The notes: generated by a model from the sequence alone, not told the origin. A stretch of DNA of 24,295 nt from Sphingomonadaceae bacterium (GCA_009923795.1 RFSU01000012.1:1-24295), one strand, 5' to 3'; counted from the first letter of the stretch, positions 1 through 8,160 are shown. A program made the numbers and translations.

Positions 1-1
1 G

Positions 2-202
2 AATGTCGGCCCGCGCGAGGGTGGCTCCATCACAGCCGCGCAATTCCTCAATCGATTTGTCGACGAGGGCGTGAAATGGGCGCATCTCGACATTGCAGGC
101 ATGGTCTGGGCCGCGAAGCCCGGAACCGTCTGGGATAAGGGTGCCACGGGCTTTGGCGTCCGCTTACTCGATCGGTTTGTGGCAGATCATTTTGAGAGCT
201 GA
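2..202 (+). CDS. pepA: Leucyl aminopeptidase (M17), C-terminal fragment
   Basis: Only the last 66 codons are present; the gene enters from the left edge in frame 2 and stops at TGA 200-202. The encoded tail contains a GPREGGSITAAQFLNRFV stretch and then WAHLDIAGMVW. These are the C-terminal signatures of M17 cytosol aminopeptidases, which release N-terminal amino acids from peptides using two metal ions. The catalytic metal ligands lie upstream of the window and cannot be checked. The stop codon overlaps the probable start of holC by 11 bases. A pepA-holC arrangement is common in Proteobacteria, which supports both calls. Confidence 0.9.
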   Translation, partial: NVGPREGGSITAAQFLNRFVDEGVKWAHLDIAGMVWAAKPGTVWDKGATGFGVRLLDRFVADHFES

Positions 203-614
203 TTTCTACCATCTGACCCAAATCCCGCTTGATCGTGCCTTGCCCGCCATTGCGGAACGGGTTTTGGCGTCGGGCGAACAATTGCTGATCTTGGCAGAGG
301 AGGAAAAGATCCTCGATCAGCTAGATCAGCTTTTGTGGACATTTCGTGCCGATAGTTTTCTGCCGCATGGTCGGGAGGGTGTTCAGTCGATCTTGCTGGC
401 GCAACCGGCGGACGGGCAGGGCAGCTATACCAATATTGCCTATGCAGATGGCCAGTGGCGCGAACCGCCCGCAGGATGCACGCGCGTGTTCTATTTCTTT
501 GATCCAACCCAATTGGATGGCGCGCGTGCGGCATGGCGTGCGTTGGCATCGACGCCAATTGAGCGGCATTATTGGAAGCAGGATGATGCCGGGCGGTGGC
601 GTGAAGGGCCATAG
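192..614 (+). CDS. holC: DNA polymerase III subunit chi
   Basis: The product is about 140 residues, close to the usual length of HolC, the clamp-loader accessory protein that contacts SSB. With the TTG at 192 as start, the protein begins MRADFYHLT, matching the DFYxL opening of the family. It continues with an AEEEKILDQLDQLLWTF block and a VFYFFDPTQLDGARAAW block, as expected for chi. An upstream ATG at 93 in the same frame would overlap pepA by about 110 bases and add residues the family lacks, so it was not chosen. No strong Shine-Dalgarno precedes the TTG, and coupling to pepA termination is plausible. The exact start is the least certain part. Confidence 0.82.
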   Translation: MRADFYHLTQIPLDRALPAIAERVLASGEQLLILAEEEKILDQLDQLLWTFRADSFLPHGREGVQSILLAQPADGQGSYTNIAYADGQWREPPAGCTRVFYFFDPTQLDGARAAWRALASTPIERHYWKQDDAGRWREGP

Positions 615-637
615 GCTCAAACTGCCCTCCAAACGGC

Positions 638-665
638 TTGCGACAATTCGCCAATGCAGCTAGAG
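638..665 (+). promoter_or_regulatory. Possible ndk promoter
   Basis: A TTGCGA at 638-643 and a CTAGAG at 660-665 are separated by 16 bases in the 98-bp gap between holC and ndk. The -10-like element is poor, so this is a weak inference. A GGAG at 699-702 lies 10 bases before the ndk ATG and serves as its ribosome binding site. Confidence 0.22.
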
Positions 666-712
666 GCGCGGCCACGCAGTTCCTTCTATTCCAACAATGG
701 AGACGACCAGAC

Positions 713-1135
713 ATGGCCGCCAATCGCACCTTTTCGATCATTAAGCCCGATGCCACACGCCGCAACTTGACGGGTGCTGTCACCAAGATGCTGGAAGACG
801 CCGGCCTGCGCGTCGTTGCGTCGAAGCGCATTCAAATGACGCGCGCTCAGGCCGAGGGCTTTTACGCAGTTCACAAAGAGCGTCCGTTTTTCAACGATCT
901 GGTGAGCTTCATGGTTTCCGGTCCTGTCGTTGTGCAGGTATTGGAAGGCGAAAATGCCGTGCAGCGCAATCGCGACATCATGGGCGCGACCAACCCAGAA
1001 CAGGCCGCCGAAGGCACGATCCGCAAGGCGCTGGCGGAATCGATCGAAGCCAATTCGGTTCATGGTTCAGATTCGGATGAGAATGCCGCCATCGAGATCG
1101 CGTATTTCTTCACGCCGGAAGAAATTGTCGGCTAA
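713..1135 (+). CDS. ndk: Nucleoside diphosphate kinase
   Basis: The 140-residue protein matches the family length. It transfers the gamma-phosphate of ATP to nucleoside diphosphates through a phosphohistidine, balancing NTP and dNTP pools in the cytoplasm. The active-site motif NSVHGSD is present with the catalytic histidine at residue 117, and the N-terminus reads TFSIIKPDATRR, a family hallmark. GATNPEQAAEGTIRK is the nucleotide-binding segment. The ATG at 713 is chosen because residues 1-5 align with the conserved beta-1 strand; an in-frame start at 638 would add 25 unrelated residues. The gene is followed by a strong rho-independent terminator, so it probably forms its own transcription unit. 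Confidence 0.97.
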   Translation: MAANRTFSIIKPDATRRNLTGAVTKMLEDAGLRVVASKRIQMTRAQAEGFYAVHKERPFFNDLVSFMVSGPVVVQVLEGENAVQRNRDIMGATNPEQAAEGTIRKALAESIEANSVHGSDSDENAAIEIAYFFTPEEIVG

Positions 1136-1160
1136 ATCGACGCATCTCGAAAATGAATTG

Positions 1161-1187
1161 GGGCGCGCCTTTGGGTGCGCCCTTTTT
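1161..1187 (+). terminator. Rho-independent terminator after ndk
   Basis: Bases 1161-1169 (GGGCGCGCC) pair with 1174-1182 (GGTGCGCCC). The 9-bp stem has one G-U pair and a 4-base loop, and five T residues follow at 1183-1187. It lies 25 bases past the ndk stop and before glpK, so it separates the two transcription units. Confidence 0.9.
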
Positions 1188-1256
1188 CGTTGGGGCCGAT
1201 TGCACCCGTGCCTCAATTTCGATAGCCAGCGGGATTAGAAAACAGGGAGACGGATC

Positions 1257-2729
1257 GTGGGCGAGCATATCTTGGTCATTGATGAGGGCACCACCTCAAC
1301 GCGGGCAATGTTGTTCGCAGCCGATGGCCAATGCCTTGGCTCTGCCCAACAACCGCTGACCCAATTTTATCCGGCGCCAGGTTTGGTTGAGCATGATGCA
1401 GCCGAAATCTGGACGCTGACTTTGGCGTGCGCACGGGAGATGGTGGCGCTTGCCGGTGGGCCGGGCAAGATTGCGGGCATTGGCATTACAAACCAGCGCG
1501 AAACCATTGTCTTTTGGGACCGCCGGACCGGCGAGCCGCTGGCCCCTGCCATTGTTTGGCAAGATCGGCGCACTGCGGATATTTGTGCAAAGCTCAAAGC
1601 CGAAGGGCAGGAGCCTGTTGTGCAGGCGAAGACCGGTCTCCTGCTCGATCCTTATTTCTCGGGCAGCAAAATCGGCTGGGCATTGGACAATTGGCCAAGT
1701 CTGCGTGCCGCGGGGGATAATCTGGCGGTCGGAACGATTGAGAGCTATCTCGTCTATCGCCTGACGGGTGGGGTGCATGTGTCCGATGCGTCCAATGCGT
1801 CGCGCACGGCGCTCATGTCCCTTGGCAGCGGCGGTTGGGATGATGGGCTGCTCGACAGCTTTGGTGTGCCCCGGTCAATCTTGCCAGACATTGTCGATTG
1901 CGCTGGCCCTATTGGGGAGACCAAGGCTGAGATATTCGGCGCTCCCATCGCGATCACGGGCATGACTGGGGATCAGCAGGCGGCCACTATTGGACAGGGC
2001 TGTTTTGCCGAGGGGCAAACCAAGGCAACGTTTGGGACGGGGGCTTTTGTCCTGACCAATACGGGCCAGACTTTGCCCCAATCGCGCAACCGCTTGCTCT
2101 CGACCGTTTTGTTTCAATTGGGCGGAGAGCGCACCTACGCGCTTGAAGGCTCCGTCTTTGTGGCGGGAAGCCTCATCAAATGGCTGCGCGATGACGTGGG
2201 GCTGATTGCGTCGGCGGCAGAAACCGAAGATCTTGCGCGTTCCGTCGCGGACAATGGCGGCGTCTATATTGTGCCTGCGTTAACAGGGTTGGGTGCCCCG
2301 CATTGGAACCCGGCTGCACGCGGGTTGATCGATGGTCTCAGCTTTTCAACCGGTCGTGCGCATATTGCCCGCGCCGCGTTGGAAGCGATGGGACATCAGA
2401 CGCAGGATCTTGTCTCTGCCTTTGCCGCAGACGGGGCCAATTGGTCTGAATTGCGGATCGATGGCGGTATGGTTGCGAATAACTGGTTGGCGCAGGATTT
2501 GGCGGATATGCTCGCCATTGATGTCGAGCGGCCCCATTTCATCGAAACCACGGCGCTGGGGGCGGCCATGCTGGCGGGCCTTGGTGCGGGGCTTTACAAA
2601 CGGCTTGAGGATGCAGCAGTCATGCGCGGTGCCGTCGAACGGTTCCAGCCTGCAATGGCGCAGGAGAGCAGAATGGAGCGCCTTTCCGGGTGGCAGGCAG
2701 CCCTAAAGCGGACTTTGCTGGATCGATAA
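1257..2729 (+). CDS. glpK: Glycerol kinase
   Basis: This 490-residue FGGY-family kinase phosphorylates glycerol to sn-glycerol 3-phosphate with ATP in the cytoplasm. Its phosphate loop is DEGTTSTR at residues 9-16. The glycerol-binding residues known from E. coli GlpK all have counterparts: R81-E82 in the TNQRE motif, W101, Y133 and D239-Q240 in GMTGDQQ. The second FGGY signature, GSVFVAGSLIKWLRD, is at about 298-312. The GTG start at 1257 is preceded by AGGGAGA at 1244-1250, a good ribosome binding site. The usual DQGTT reads DEGTT here, a conservative variant. No glpF, glpD or glpR lies alongside; the next gene, a glutamine amidotransferase, follows after 9 bases. Confidence 0.94.
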   Translation: MGEHILVIDEGTTSTRAMLFAADGQCLGSAQQPLTQFYPAPGLVEHDAAEIWTLTLACAREMVALAGGPGKIAGIGITNQRETIVFWDRRTGEPLAPAIVWQDRRTADICAKLKAEGQEPVVQAKTGLLLDPYFSGSKIGWALDNWPSLRAAGDNLAVGTIESYLVYRLTGGVHVSDASNASRTALMSLGSGGWDDGLLDSFGVPRSILPDIVDCAGPIGETKAEIFGAPIAITGMTGDQQAATIGQGCFAEGQTKATFGTGAFVLTNTGQTLPQSRNRLLSTVLFQLGGERTYALEGSVFVAGSLIKWLRDDVGLIASAAETEDLARSVADNGGVYIVPALTGLGAPHWNPAARGLIDGLSFSTGRAHIARAALEAMGHQTQDLVSAFAADGANWSELRIDGGMVANNWLAQDLADMLAIDVERPHFIETTALGAAMLAGLGAGLYKRLEDAAVMRGAVERFQPAMAQESRMERLSGWQAALKRTLLDR

Positions 2730-2738
2730 GGGAACCCA

Positions 2739-3575
2739 ATGACCAAACTTCTCCTTATGGAAGGCAATGTGGCCGCGCGGCGCGCCCGTGCAAAATCGCT
2801 TGGCATGCGCACCTCGAGTGAGATTTATGCCGAGGCAATTTTGGCGCATTTCCCTGAGATTGAGATTGACGTGGTGAATGGCGCGGATGCGGATTTCAGC
2901 ATCCCCCATGGCCGGGGCTTTTCCGACTATGACGGCTTTGTCGTCTCTGGCTCAGCGCTTCATGCCTATGCAACAGACTTTGCCGTCACCAACCAGATTG
3001 ACCTTTTGAAACAGGCCGCAGAGGCAGGGTTGCCTTGCTTTGGGAGCTGCTGGGGCCTGCAAATTGCAGCAATGGCGGCTGGCGGGCAGGTGGAATATCA
3101 CCCGCGCGGCAAGGAAGTGGGTTTTGCCCGCAAGATCATGCCGGCCAAAGCGGGGGAGGGGCATCCGCTTTTCAGCCATAAAGGCCCCGTGTTTGACGCG
3201 CCCTGCATTCATTATGATGAAGTCACTCGGCTGCCGGAACAAGCAAAGCTGCTCGCCTCAAATGCCCATAGTGCGGTGCAAGCAGCGATCATCCCGCTGG
3301 GTCAGAGCGAAGTCTGGGCCGTGCAATATCATCCGGAATATGATGTTCGGCAGGTGTTGGCGATCTACACCCTATATGCCGATGACATGATTGGGCCCGA
3401 TTTCTTTCCTGATAAGGAATCGTTGGATGCCTATTGCGCAAAGCTCCAGGCGCTAGTGGACAATCCGTCCAATATGGGTGCGGCTTGGGAATTGGGCATT
3501 GATGAGGATATTCTGGACGACCACCGCCGCCGTGGTGAAATTATCGCCTGGATTGAGACTTGGATAGTTTCCTGA
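2739..3575 (+). CDS. Class I glutamine amidotransferase (GMP-synthase-like)
   Basis: The 278-residue protein has a complete class I glutaminase triad: nucleophile C104 in GSCWGLQ, and H198 and E200 in YHPEYD. It resembles the stand-alone GMP-synthase-type amidotransferase group, with a VVSGSALHAY segment at about 69-78 and a GKEVGF segment at about 124-129. Such proteins release ammonia from glutamine for transfer to a partner or a fused substrate, but no synthetase domain is fused here and the acceptor is unknown. It starts 9 bases after glpK stops and is probably co-transcribed. The C-terminal 70 residues extend beyond the core fold. The glutaminase fold is secure; the biological substrate is not assigned. 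Confidence 0.85.
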   Translation: MTKLLLMEGNVAARRARAKSLGMRTSSEIYAEAILAHFPEIEIDVVNGADADFSIPHGRGFSDYDGFVVSGSALHAYATDFAVTNQIDLLKQAAEAGLPCFGSCWGLQIAAMAAGGQVEYHPRGKEVGFARKIMPAKAGEGHPLFSHKGPVFDAPCIHYDEVTRLPEQAKLLASNAHSAVQAAIIPLGQSEVWAVQYHPEYDVRQVLAIYTLYADDMIGPDFFPDKESLDAYCAKLQALVDNPSNMGAAWELGIDEDILDDHRRRGEIIAWIETWIVS

Positions 3576-3719
3576 CCCAAAATCTCAACAAAACCCTCCG
3601 CCTAAAACTGGGAATAAGTAACCATAAATGGATATTCTAAAATCTGGGCTGATCGAAAGAAAATATCTAGACGAACGACCGTAATTAATTGATAAATAAA
3701 GGGGGAGAGGGGACAAGGG
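3576..3719 (+). promoter_or_regulatory. AT-rich leader upstream of the DUF1800/DUF1501 pair
   Basis: This 144-bp gap has no convincing ORF and is visibly richer in A and T than the genes on either side, for example TAATTAATTGATAAATAAA at 3682-3700. It most likely holds the promoter for the downstream pair, but no -35/-10 pair is clear enough to place. It ends in a long purine-rich stretch (GGGGGAGAGGGGACAAGGGG) just before the GTG start at 3720, an unusually extended Shine-Dalgarno region. Confidence 0.4.
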
Positions 3720-5420
3720 GTGACAGAAAGTGTCGCTTTTCAGTCTGAACGAGAGGGCGACGGCGTTCTTACGTCGGAAGAGGCCCTTTCCTCCGGCAAT
3801 ATCCAAATTATTGGCGCGCTAGCAGGCGCTGCGGCGCTCAGTGGGTGTGGTGGCGGGACTGAAACGACAACTGCACCCGCGCCGGTCCCAGTCTCAATAT
3901 CCGATGCACAAGCATCCCGCTTTTTGGCTCAGGCGACTATTGGTTATTCTAAATCTGACATATCGGCCGTCAGGTCCATGGGCATTGGGTCGTGGTTGAA
4001 CATGCAGTTCGGCATGGCCCGGCCTCAGACGTTTTGGGATTTTTTGACGGCCGGAGGTTTTGACGCAGCGGCCAATATAAACAGCACCAACGGCTTTGAT
4101 CCCATGATTTGGTCGCAGCTTATGAGCAGTAGCGACATTGTGCGGCAACGTATGGGCCTTGCCTTGCTCGATATTTGGGCGGTTGGCATTGACGGTATCA
4201 ACACGAGTTGGCGGCCGTTTGTCATGGCCGCCTATTTGGACGTGCTTTGGGACAATGCACTGGCCAATTATCGTGACATCATGGAAGGCGTCTCCACCAG
4301 CGTCGCCATGGGGAGTTTCTTGACTTATCTGGGCAACGTAAAGGCAAATCCCGCGACCGGCGCGATCCCCGATGAAAACTATGCGCGGGAATTGATGCAA
4401 CTCTTCACCATTGGTCTTTATGAGCTGAATATGGATGGCAGCCAGGTTCTTTCGGCCGGTGCGCCTGTTGCGACCTATTCACAAGCCGACGTCAGCCAAG
4501 CGGCGCGCGTCTGGACGGGCTATAACTATGCCAGTGCAGACAACACAACGCCCGCACGCATGCGGATACCCATGGCCATTATCGCAACCCGGCATGAGAC
4601 GGAGGCGACAAGCCTTCTCAATGGCGCCATCACGATCCCTGCAGGAACGGATGGGGCGACGGCGCGGAAGATCGCTCTGGATGGGTTATTCAATCATAAG
4701 ACCCTGCCGCCTTTTGTCTGTAAGCAGTTGATCCAGAGGCTTGTTACGTCAAACCCATCAGGCGCTTACATTAATCGGGTGGCCAATGTTTTTGTCAATA
4801 ATGGCAGCGGCGTTCGCGGCGATATGAAGGCGGTAGTGCGCGCGATTTTGACGGATGTTGAAGCGCGTGACGACGCGCAGATCACATCAACGACTTTTGG
4901 TAAGCTCAGAGATCCCGTTCTAAGGTTAACGCTCTGGGCAAAGGCGTTTAATGTAACATCGCCGACGAATTTATGGCCATTTGGCAATGTCTCTTCCAGC
5001 GCCAATCGGCTTGGCCAAAGCCCCGGTCGCACGCCATCGGTCTTTAACTGGTTTCGTCCCGGATACACGCCGCCGGGGACGGCAATCGCCAATGGCGGTC
5101 TTGTCGCGCCAGAGTTTCAGATAACGAACGAGCCTTCGATCATTGCTTATGTCAACTACATGCAAGCGTTGATTATCAGTGGGGCGGGGGAGGCGAAGCC
5201 AGATTATAGTGCGCTTACCGCTCTCGCCAGTGACAGCCAGAAGTTATTGGCCGAACTCAATTTCGTTTTGGCCGCCGATCAGATTAGTACGACGACCTTA
5301 GCGCAAATGAAGGCTGCGCTCGACACGATTGCAGTGGCGACAGCAGCCGGCCTCAACAACCGCATCTACGCAGCTATTCTGTTGGTCATGGCCAGCCCTG
5401 AATATCTTGTGCTGCGCTAA
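3720..5420 (+). CDS. DUF1800 family protein, probable lipoprotein
   Basis: This 566-residue protein belongs to DUF1800, a family of unknown function usually encoded beside DUF1501. Its hallmark is the DENYARELMQLFTIGLYEL block at about 218-236, matching the ENFARELLELFTLG-type family core. A second conserved block, NRLGQSPGRTPSVFNWF, starts near residue 429. Residues 30-43 are hydrophobic and end in the lipobox LSGC (C43), followed by a Gly/Thr/Pro-rich tether, which suggests anchoring in the envelope. The region before the hydrophobic stretch is acidic, unlike a classical signal peptide. GTG 3720 is the only usable start in this frame and has a purine-rich ribosome binding site. The DUF1501 gene follows after 17 bases. 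Confidence 0.88.
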   Translation: MTESVAFQSEREGDGVLTSEEALSSGNIQIIGALAGAAALSGCGGGTETTTAPAPVPVSISDAQASRFLAQATIGYSKSDISAVRSMGIGSWLNMQFGMARPQTFWDFLTAGGFDAAANINSTNGFDPMIWSQLMSSSDIVRQRMGLALLDIWAVGIDGINTSWRPFVMAAYLDVLWDNALANYRDIMEGVSTSVAMGSFLTYLGNVKANPATGAIPDENYARELMQLFTIGLYELNMDGSQVLSAGAPVATYSQADVSQAARVWTGYNYASADNTTPARMRIPMAIIATRHETEATSLLNGAITIPAGTDGATARKIALDGLFNHKTLPPFVCKQLIQRLVTSNPSGAYINRVANVFVNNGSGVRGDMKAVVRAILTDVEARDDAQITSTTFGKLRDPVLRLTLWAKAFNVTSPTNLWPFGNVSSSANRLGQSPGRTPSVFNWFRPGYTPPGTAIANGGLVAPEFQITNEPSIIAYVNYMQALIISGAGEAKPDYSALTALASDSQKLLAELNFVLAADQISTTTLAQMKAALDTIAVATAAGLNNRIYAAILLVMASPEYLVLR

Positions 5421-5437
5421 AGACAAAGGAACTGGCG

Positions 5438-6835
5438 ATGAGCTCTGACCAATCCCGCCGGGCCTTTCTAAAACGGGCCTCGATCCTCTCAATGGCGGGC
5501 TCCGCCTCTCCATTTGTGATGAATTTGGCGGCCATGAGCGAGGCTGCTGCCGCAACTGCAAGTGATTATAAGGCGCTTGTGTGCGTGTTTCTGTATGGCG
5601 GCAATGATTATGCCAACACGCTGGTTCCTTATGATGCCGCGACCTATTCCGTCTACAAAGCGCAACGAAGCGCGCTGGCTTATGCGCAAGCAGCCTTAGC
5701 GCCCACGCTGCTCAATCCGTCCGTACCTCTGGCTGCTGAAGCCAAATATGCGCTCGCGCCCGAATTGGGGAAGCTTCTGCCCGTCTTTAATGCGGGCAAA
5801 ATGGCGGTCATGCTCAATGTGGGGACATTGGTGCAGCCGACCACCAAGGCGCAATATCTGGCGCGCAGTGTAAAGCTGCCGCCAAAGTTGCTCAGTCACA
5901 ATGATCAACAAAGCTTTTGGCAGGCATCCGGGGCCGAGGGCGCAACATCTGGCTGGGGCGGGCGGATTGGTGACTTGCTGCAATCAGGCAATGGAACGGC
6001 AGCCCTGACGTGTGTCAACTTGTCGGGCAATGCGGTTTTCCTGACGGGTCGGTCGGCGGTGCAGTATTCCATCGCATCTACGGGGCCCGTTGGTCTCAAT
6101 GCCCGAAACAGTCTTCAAGGATCATCCGCCGCGGCAACCCTATTGCAGTCGCTGATCGGCGGGACCGTGAACGGACCCCATTTATTTGAAGGCGCTCTTG
6201 GAAATGTCGGCAGCCGTGCGCTCAATCTTTATGATCGGGTGACATCTGCTCTGGCGGGGGCTCCTGTTACGTCAACGGTTTTTCCAGCCGCGGCCGACCC
6301 ATCTAGTTCGCTAGGTGCGCAACTCAAAGCCGTCGCAAAGCAGATTTCAGTCAGCCAACAATTAGGGATTAAGCGGCAGGTCTTTTTCGTGTCGACCGGC
6401 CGTTACGACACGCATGATGGTCTTGATACGGTCCATCCGTTGCTACTGACCAATCTGGCGGATGCTATGCGCGCCTTTTATGACACGACGGTTGAACTGG
6501 GGGTCGCCAATCAGGTGACGACCTTCACGGCTTCCGATTTTGGTCGGGCCCTGACGGGAAATAACGATGGCTCTGATCATGGCTGGGGCAGTATGCATTT
6601 CGTGCTGGGCGGTGCCGTCAAAGGGGGGCGTTATTATGGGATTAACCCCGTACTCGCCAACAATGGCCCGGATGACATCGGTCAAGGCCGCCTCGTCCCG
6701 ACCATGTCGGTGGATCAATATGCGGCGACATTGGCCAGTTGGTTCGGTGTTGCAGCGTCAGATCTTTCGACCGTTGTGCCCAATATTTCAAACTATATTG
6801 GCTCTCCCTTGGGTACCAATGTTGGCTTCATCTAG
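5438..6835 (+). CDS. DUF1501 family protein, Tat-exported
   Basis: The 465-residue protein carries a twin-arginine signal, SRRAFLK at 6-12, followed by a hydrophobic stretch and an Ala-rich probable cleavage region near 36-40. It should fold in the cytoplasm and be exported by Tat. The body matches DUF1501, which is distantly sulfatase/alkaline-phosphatase-like: FLYGGNDYANTL at about 51-62, SHNDQQSFWQ, GRYDTHDGLD, and ASDFGR followed by SDHGWG with D380 and H381. These Asp/His positions could bind metal, but the activity is unknown. AAAGGAAC precedes the ATG. The last 132 bp are duplicated at 10526-10657. It probably works with the DUF1800 protein upstream, since the two families recur as a pair. 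Confidence 0.9.
   Translation: MSSDQSRRAFLKRASILSMAGSASPFVMNLAAMSEAAAATASDYKALVCVFLYGGNDYANTLVPYDAATYSVYKAQRSALAYAQAALAPTLLNPSVPLAAEAKYALAPELGKLLPVFNAGKMAVMLNVGTLVQPTTKAQYLARSVKLPPKLLSHNDQQSFWQASGAEGATSGWGGRIGDLLQSGNGTAALTCVNLSGNAVFLTGRSAVQYSIASTGPVGLNARNSLQGSSAAATLLQSLIGGTVNGPHLFEGALGNVGSRALNLYDRVTSALAGAPVTSTVFPAAADPSSSLGAQLKAVAKQISVSQQLGIKRQVFFVSTGRYDTHDGLDTVHPLLLTNLADAMRAFYDTTVELGVANQVTTFTASDFGRALTGNNDGSDHGWGSMHFVLGGAVKGGRYYGINPVLANNGPDDIGQGRLVPTMSVDQYAATLASWFGVAASDLSTVVPNISNYIGSPLGTNVGFI
6704..6835 (+). repeat. Direct repeat, copy A: 3' end of intact DUF1501 gene
   Basis: The last 43 codons plus stop of the DUF1501 gene recur at 10526-10657 in the same orientation. The two copies align without gaps over 132 bp, with 22 mismatches counted by hand (about 83% identity). 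Many differences are at third codon positions, and the encoded peptides match at 35 of 43 residues. This suggests two paralogous genes that diverged under selection, not a recent copy. Confidence 0.9.
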
Positions 6836-6888
6836 CCCGCATAGTTTCGTCACTGTTCGGCTGTTGCGAAATACAAATATCAAGAATT

Positions 6889-6918
6889 GGCGCCATAAGG
6901 GATGTTTAGCCTTACGCC
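6889..6918. terminator. Possible terminator hairpin between convergent genes
   Basis: GGCG at 6889-6892 and TAAGG at 6896-6900 pair with CCTTA at 6910-6914 and CGCC at 6915-6918, leaving a 3-base bulge on the left arm and a 9-base loop. It sits in the 152-bp gap between the convergent DUF1501 and glycosyltransferase genes. The downstream T run (CCCTTTTG) is short, so this may be only a weak terminator. Confidence 0.35.
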
Positions 6919-6987
6919 TCTACCCTTTTGCAAGTTGAGAAGTTGCGGGAATGGAGGCACCCCCTAGGGTTTCTGACTCGATGATTG

Positions 6988-8160
6988 TTATGCTGCACAG
7001 ATTGTATGCGCGGGGCTCATATAAGTTTGGAATAACTGATCAAAATGGTCGTCGACTGAGAGAATTCGGTTCGCCCGACTTGCGGCGCTTTGGCGAACGA
7101 CCGTTTCATCGCGTTCGAACATCCGTTTGATCGCCCGATAGAGAGAGTGTGCGTCGCCAGGTCGATAGCTTTCTGTGCAAGAGGCATCGAGGAAGCCAGC
7201 GCAGCCTCCCTGCTCGGGAATGATCAACGGGGATCCTGAAGCGGCAGCTTCCGCAACGCCTAGGCCGAATGTTTCAGATTCGCATCCATGAACAAGCGCG
7301 TCGGCACTTGCGATAATCTGTGCCATCAAATGGCGATCTCGAACTCGCTGAATAATGCGAATATGGGGGTTCCCTGCCATAGCTCTCAAAATGGCCGGTC
7401 GTCCTCGGCCTTCGCCAATCAGGATTAAGCCTATAGGATGTTCAGCCCCTGCCGCTGCGACGGCCTCAACGACCATCGGCCATCGTTTTTCCGGACTGAA
7501 GCGGCCGATCCCAATTAACAGGCGCGCCTCGGGTGGCAATGAACAGTGGCGCAACAACTTCTGGCGAAGGTCTTCTGACCGGAGCTGAGGCGAAAAGCGT
7601 CCGGCATCGACACCTAAGGGGATTATGCTGGTGTTGGATATGCCATTCGTCTTTAAGCGTTGCGCCAGTTCGGGGTTTGCACAGATGACTGCATCAAAAT
7701 GAGAGCAGGCCCGGCGCAGGTGGCGCCAATAAGCATCAAATCCTTGGTCAATTCGATTTTGGGATGCGAAGTTTCCAAACCAGCGGTCTGCATAGACCCC
7801 TATAGGGTCGGCATGCATGAAAAGGCTTTTAATTGCTTTGCCGCGCCAGTCCGCAACAATATTGGCTGTCCGCCAAGGGGAGGATGCCTCCACGATGTCT
7901 GGTTGTTCGCGGTCCAATATGGTGTGGATCGCATTTGTATTGTTAAAATAACGGTATCGTCCGTCGAACACCAGTTTAGGAGACGCAATTGATATGACCC
8001 GCGCATTGCTGTTTCTTTGTTCGATCGAGTTTGCCGCCCCCGGAATAATGACAACAAGATCAATGCCTGACTTTAACGCGTAGTTTATCTTGTTTTCGAC
8101 ATAAGTTCTCACGCCACCGCCATGCGGAGTGTAAAACGCCGAGACGTCAACGACTTTCAT
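6988..8160 (-). CDS. GT4-type glycosyltransferase
   Basis: The 390-residue protein has the two-domain layout of GT-B retaining glycosyltransferases. The N-terminal HGGGVRTY loop at 13-20 is typical of GT4 enzymes. The C-terminal nucleotide-sugar domain has IGIGRFSPEKRWPMVVEA from about 216 and the EX7E motif with E296 and E304 in CESETFGLGVAEAAASG. It should transfer a sugar from a nucleotide donor to a glycan or lipid on the cytoplasmic side; donor and acceptor cannot be read from sequence. It is the last gene of the four-gene cassette, and its ATG lies 14 bases inside the end of the DUF2141 gene, implying translational coupling. Upstream Shine-Dalgarno is weak, consistent with coupling. Confidence 0.88.
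   Translation of the reverse strand: MKVVDVSAFYTPHGGGVRTYVENKINYALKSGIDLVVIIPGAANSIEQRNSNARVISIASPKLVFDGRYRYFNNTNAIHTILDREQPDIVEASSPWRTANIVADWRGKAIKSLFMHADPIGVYADRWFGNFASQNRIDQGFDAYWRHLRRACSHFDAVICANPELAQRLKTNGISNTSIIPLGVDAGRFSPQLRSEDLRQKLLRHCSLPPEARLLIGIGRFSPEKRWPMVVEAVAAAGAEHPIGLILIGEGRGRPAILRAMAGNPHIRIIQRVRDRHLMAQIIASADALVHGCESETFGLGVAEAAASGSPLIIPEQGGCAGFLDASCTESYRPGDAHSLYRAIKRMFERDETVVRQSAASRANRILSVDDHFDQLFQTYMSPAHTICAA

Noticed and set aside
187..831. 214-residue minus-strand ORF over holC and ndk
   Set aside because: It is antisense to two well-supported genes, has no recognisable motif and no ribosome binding site.
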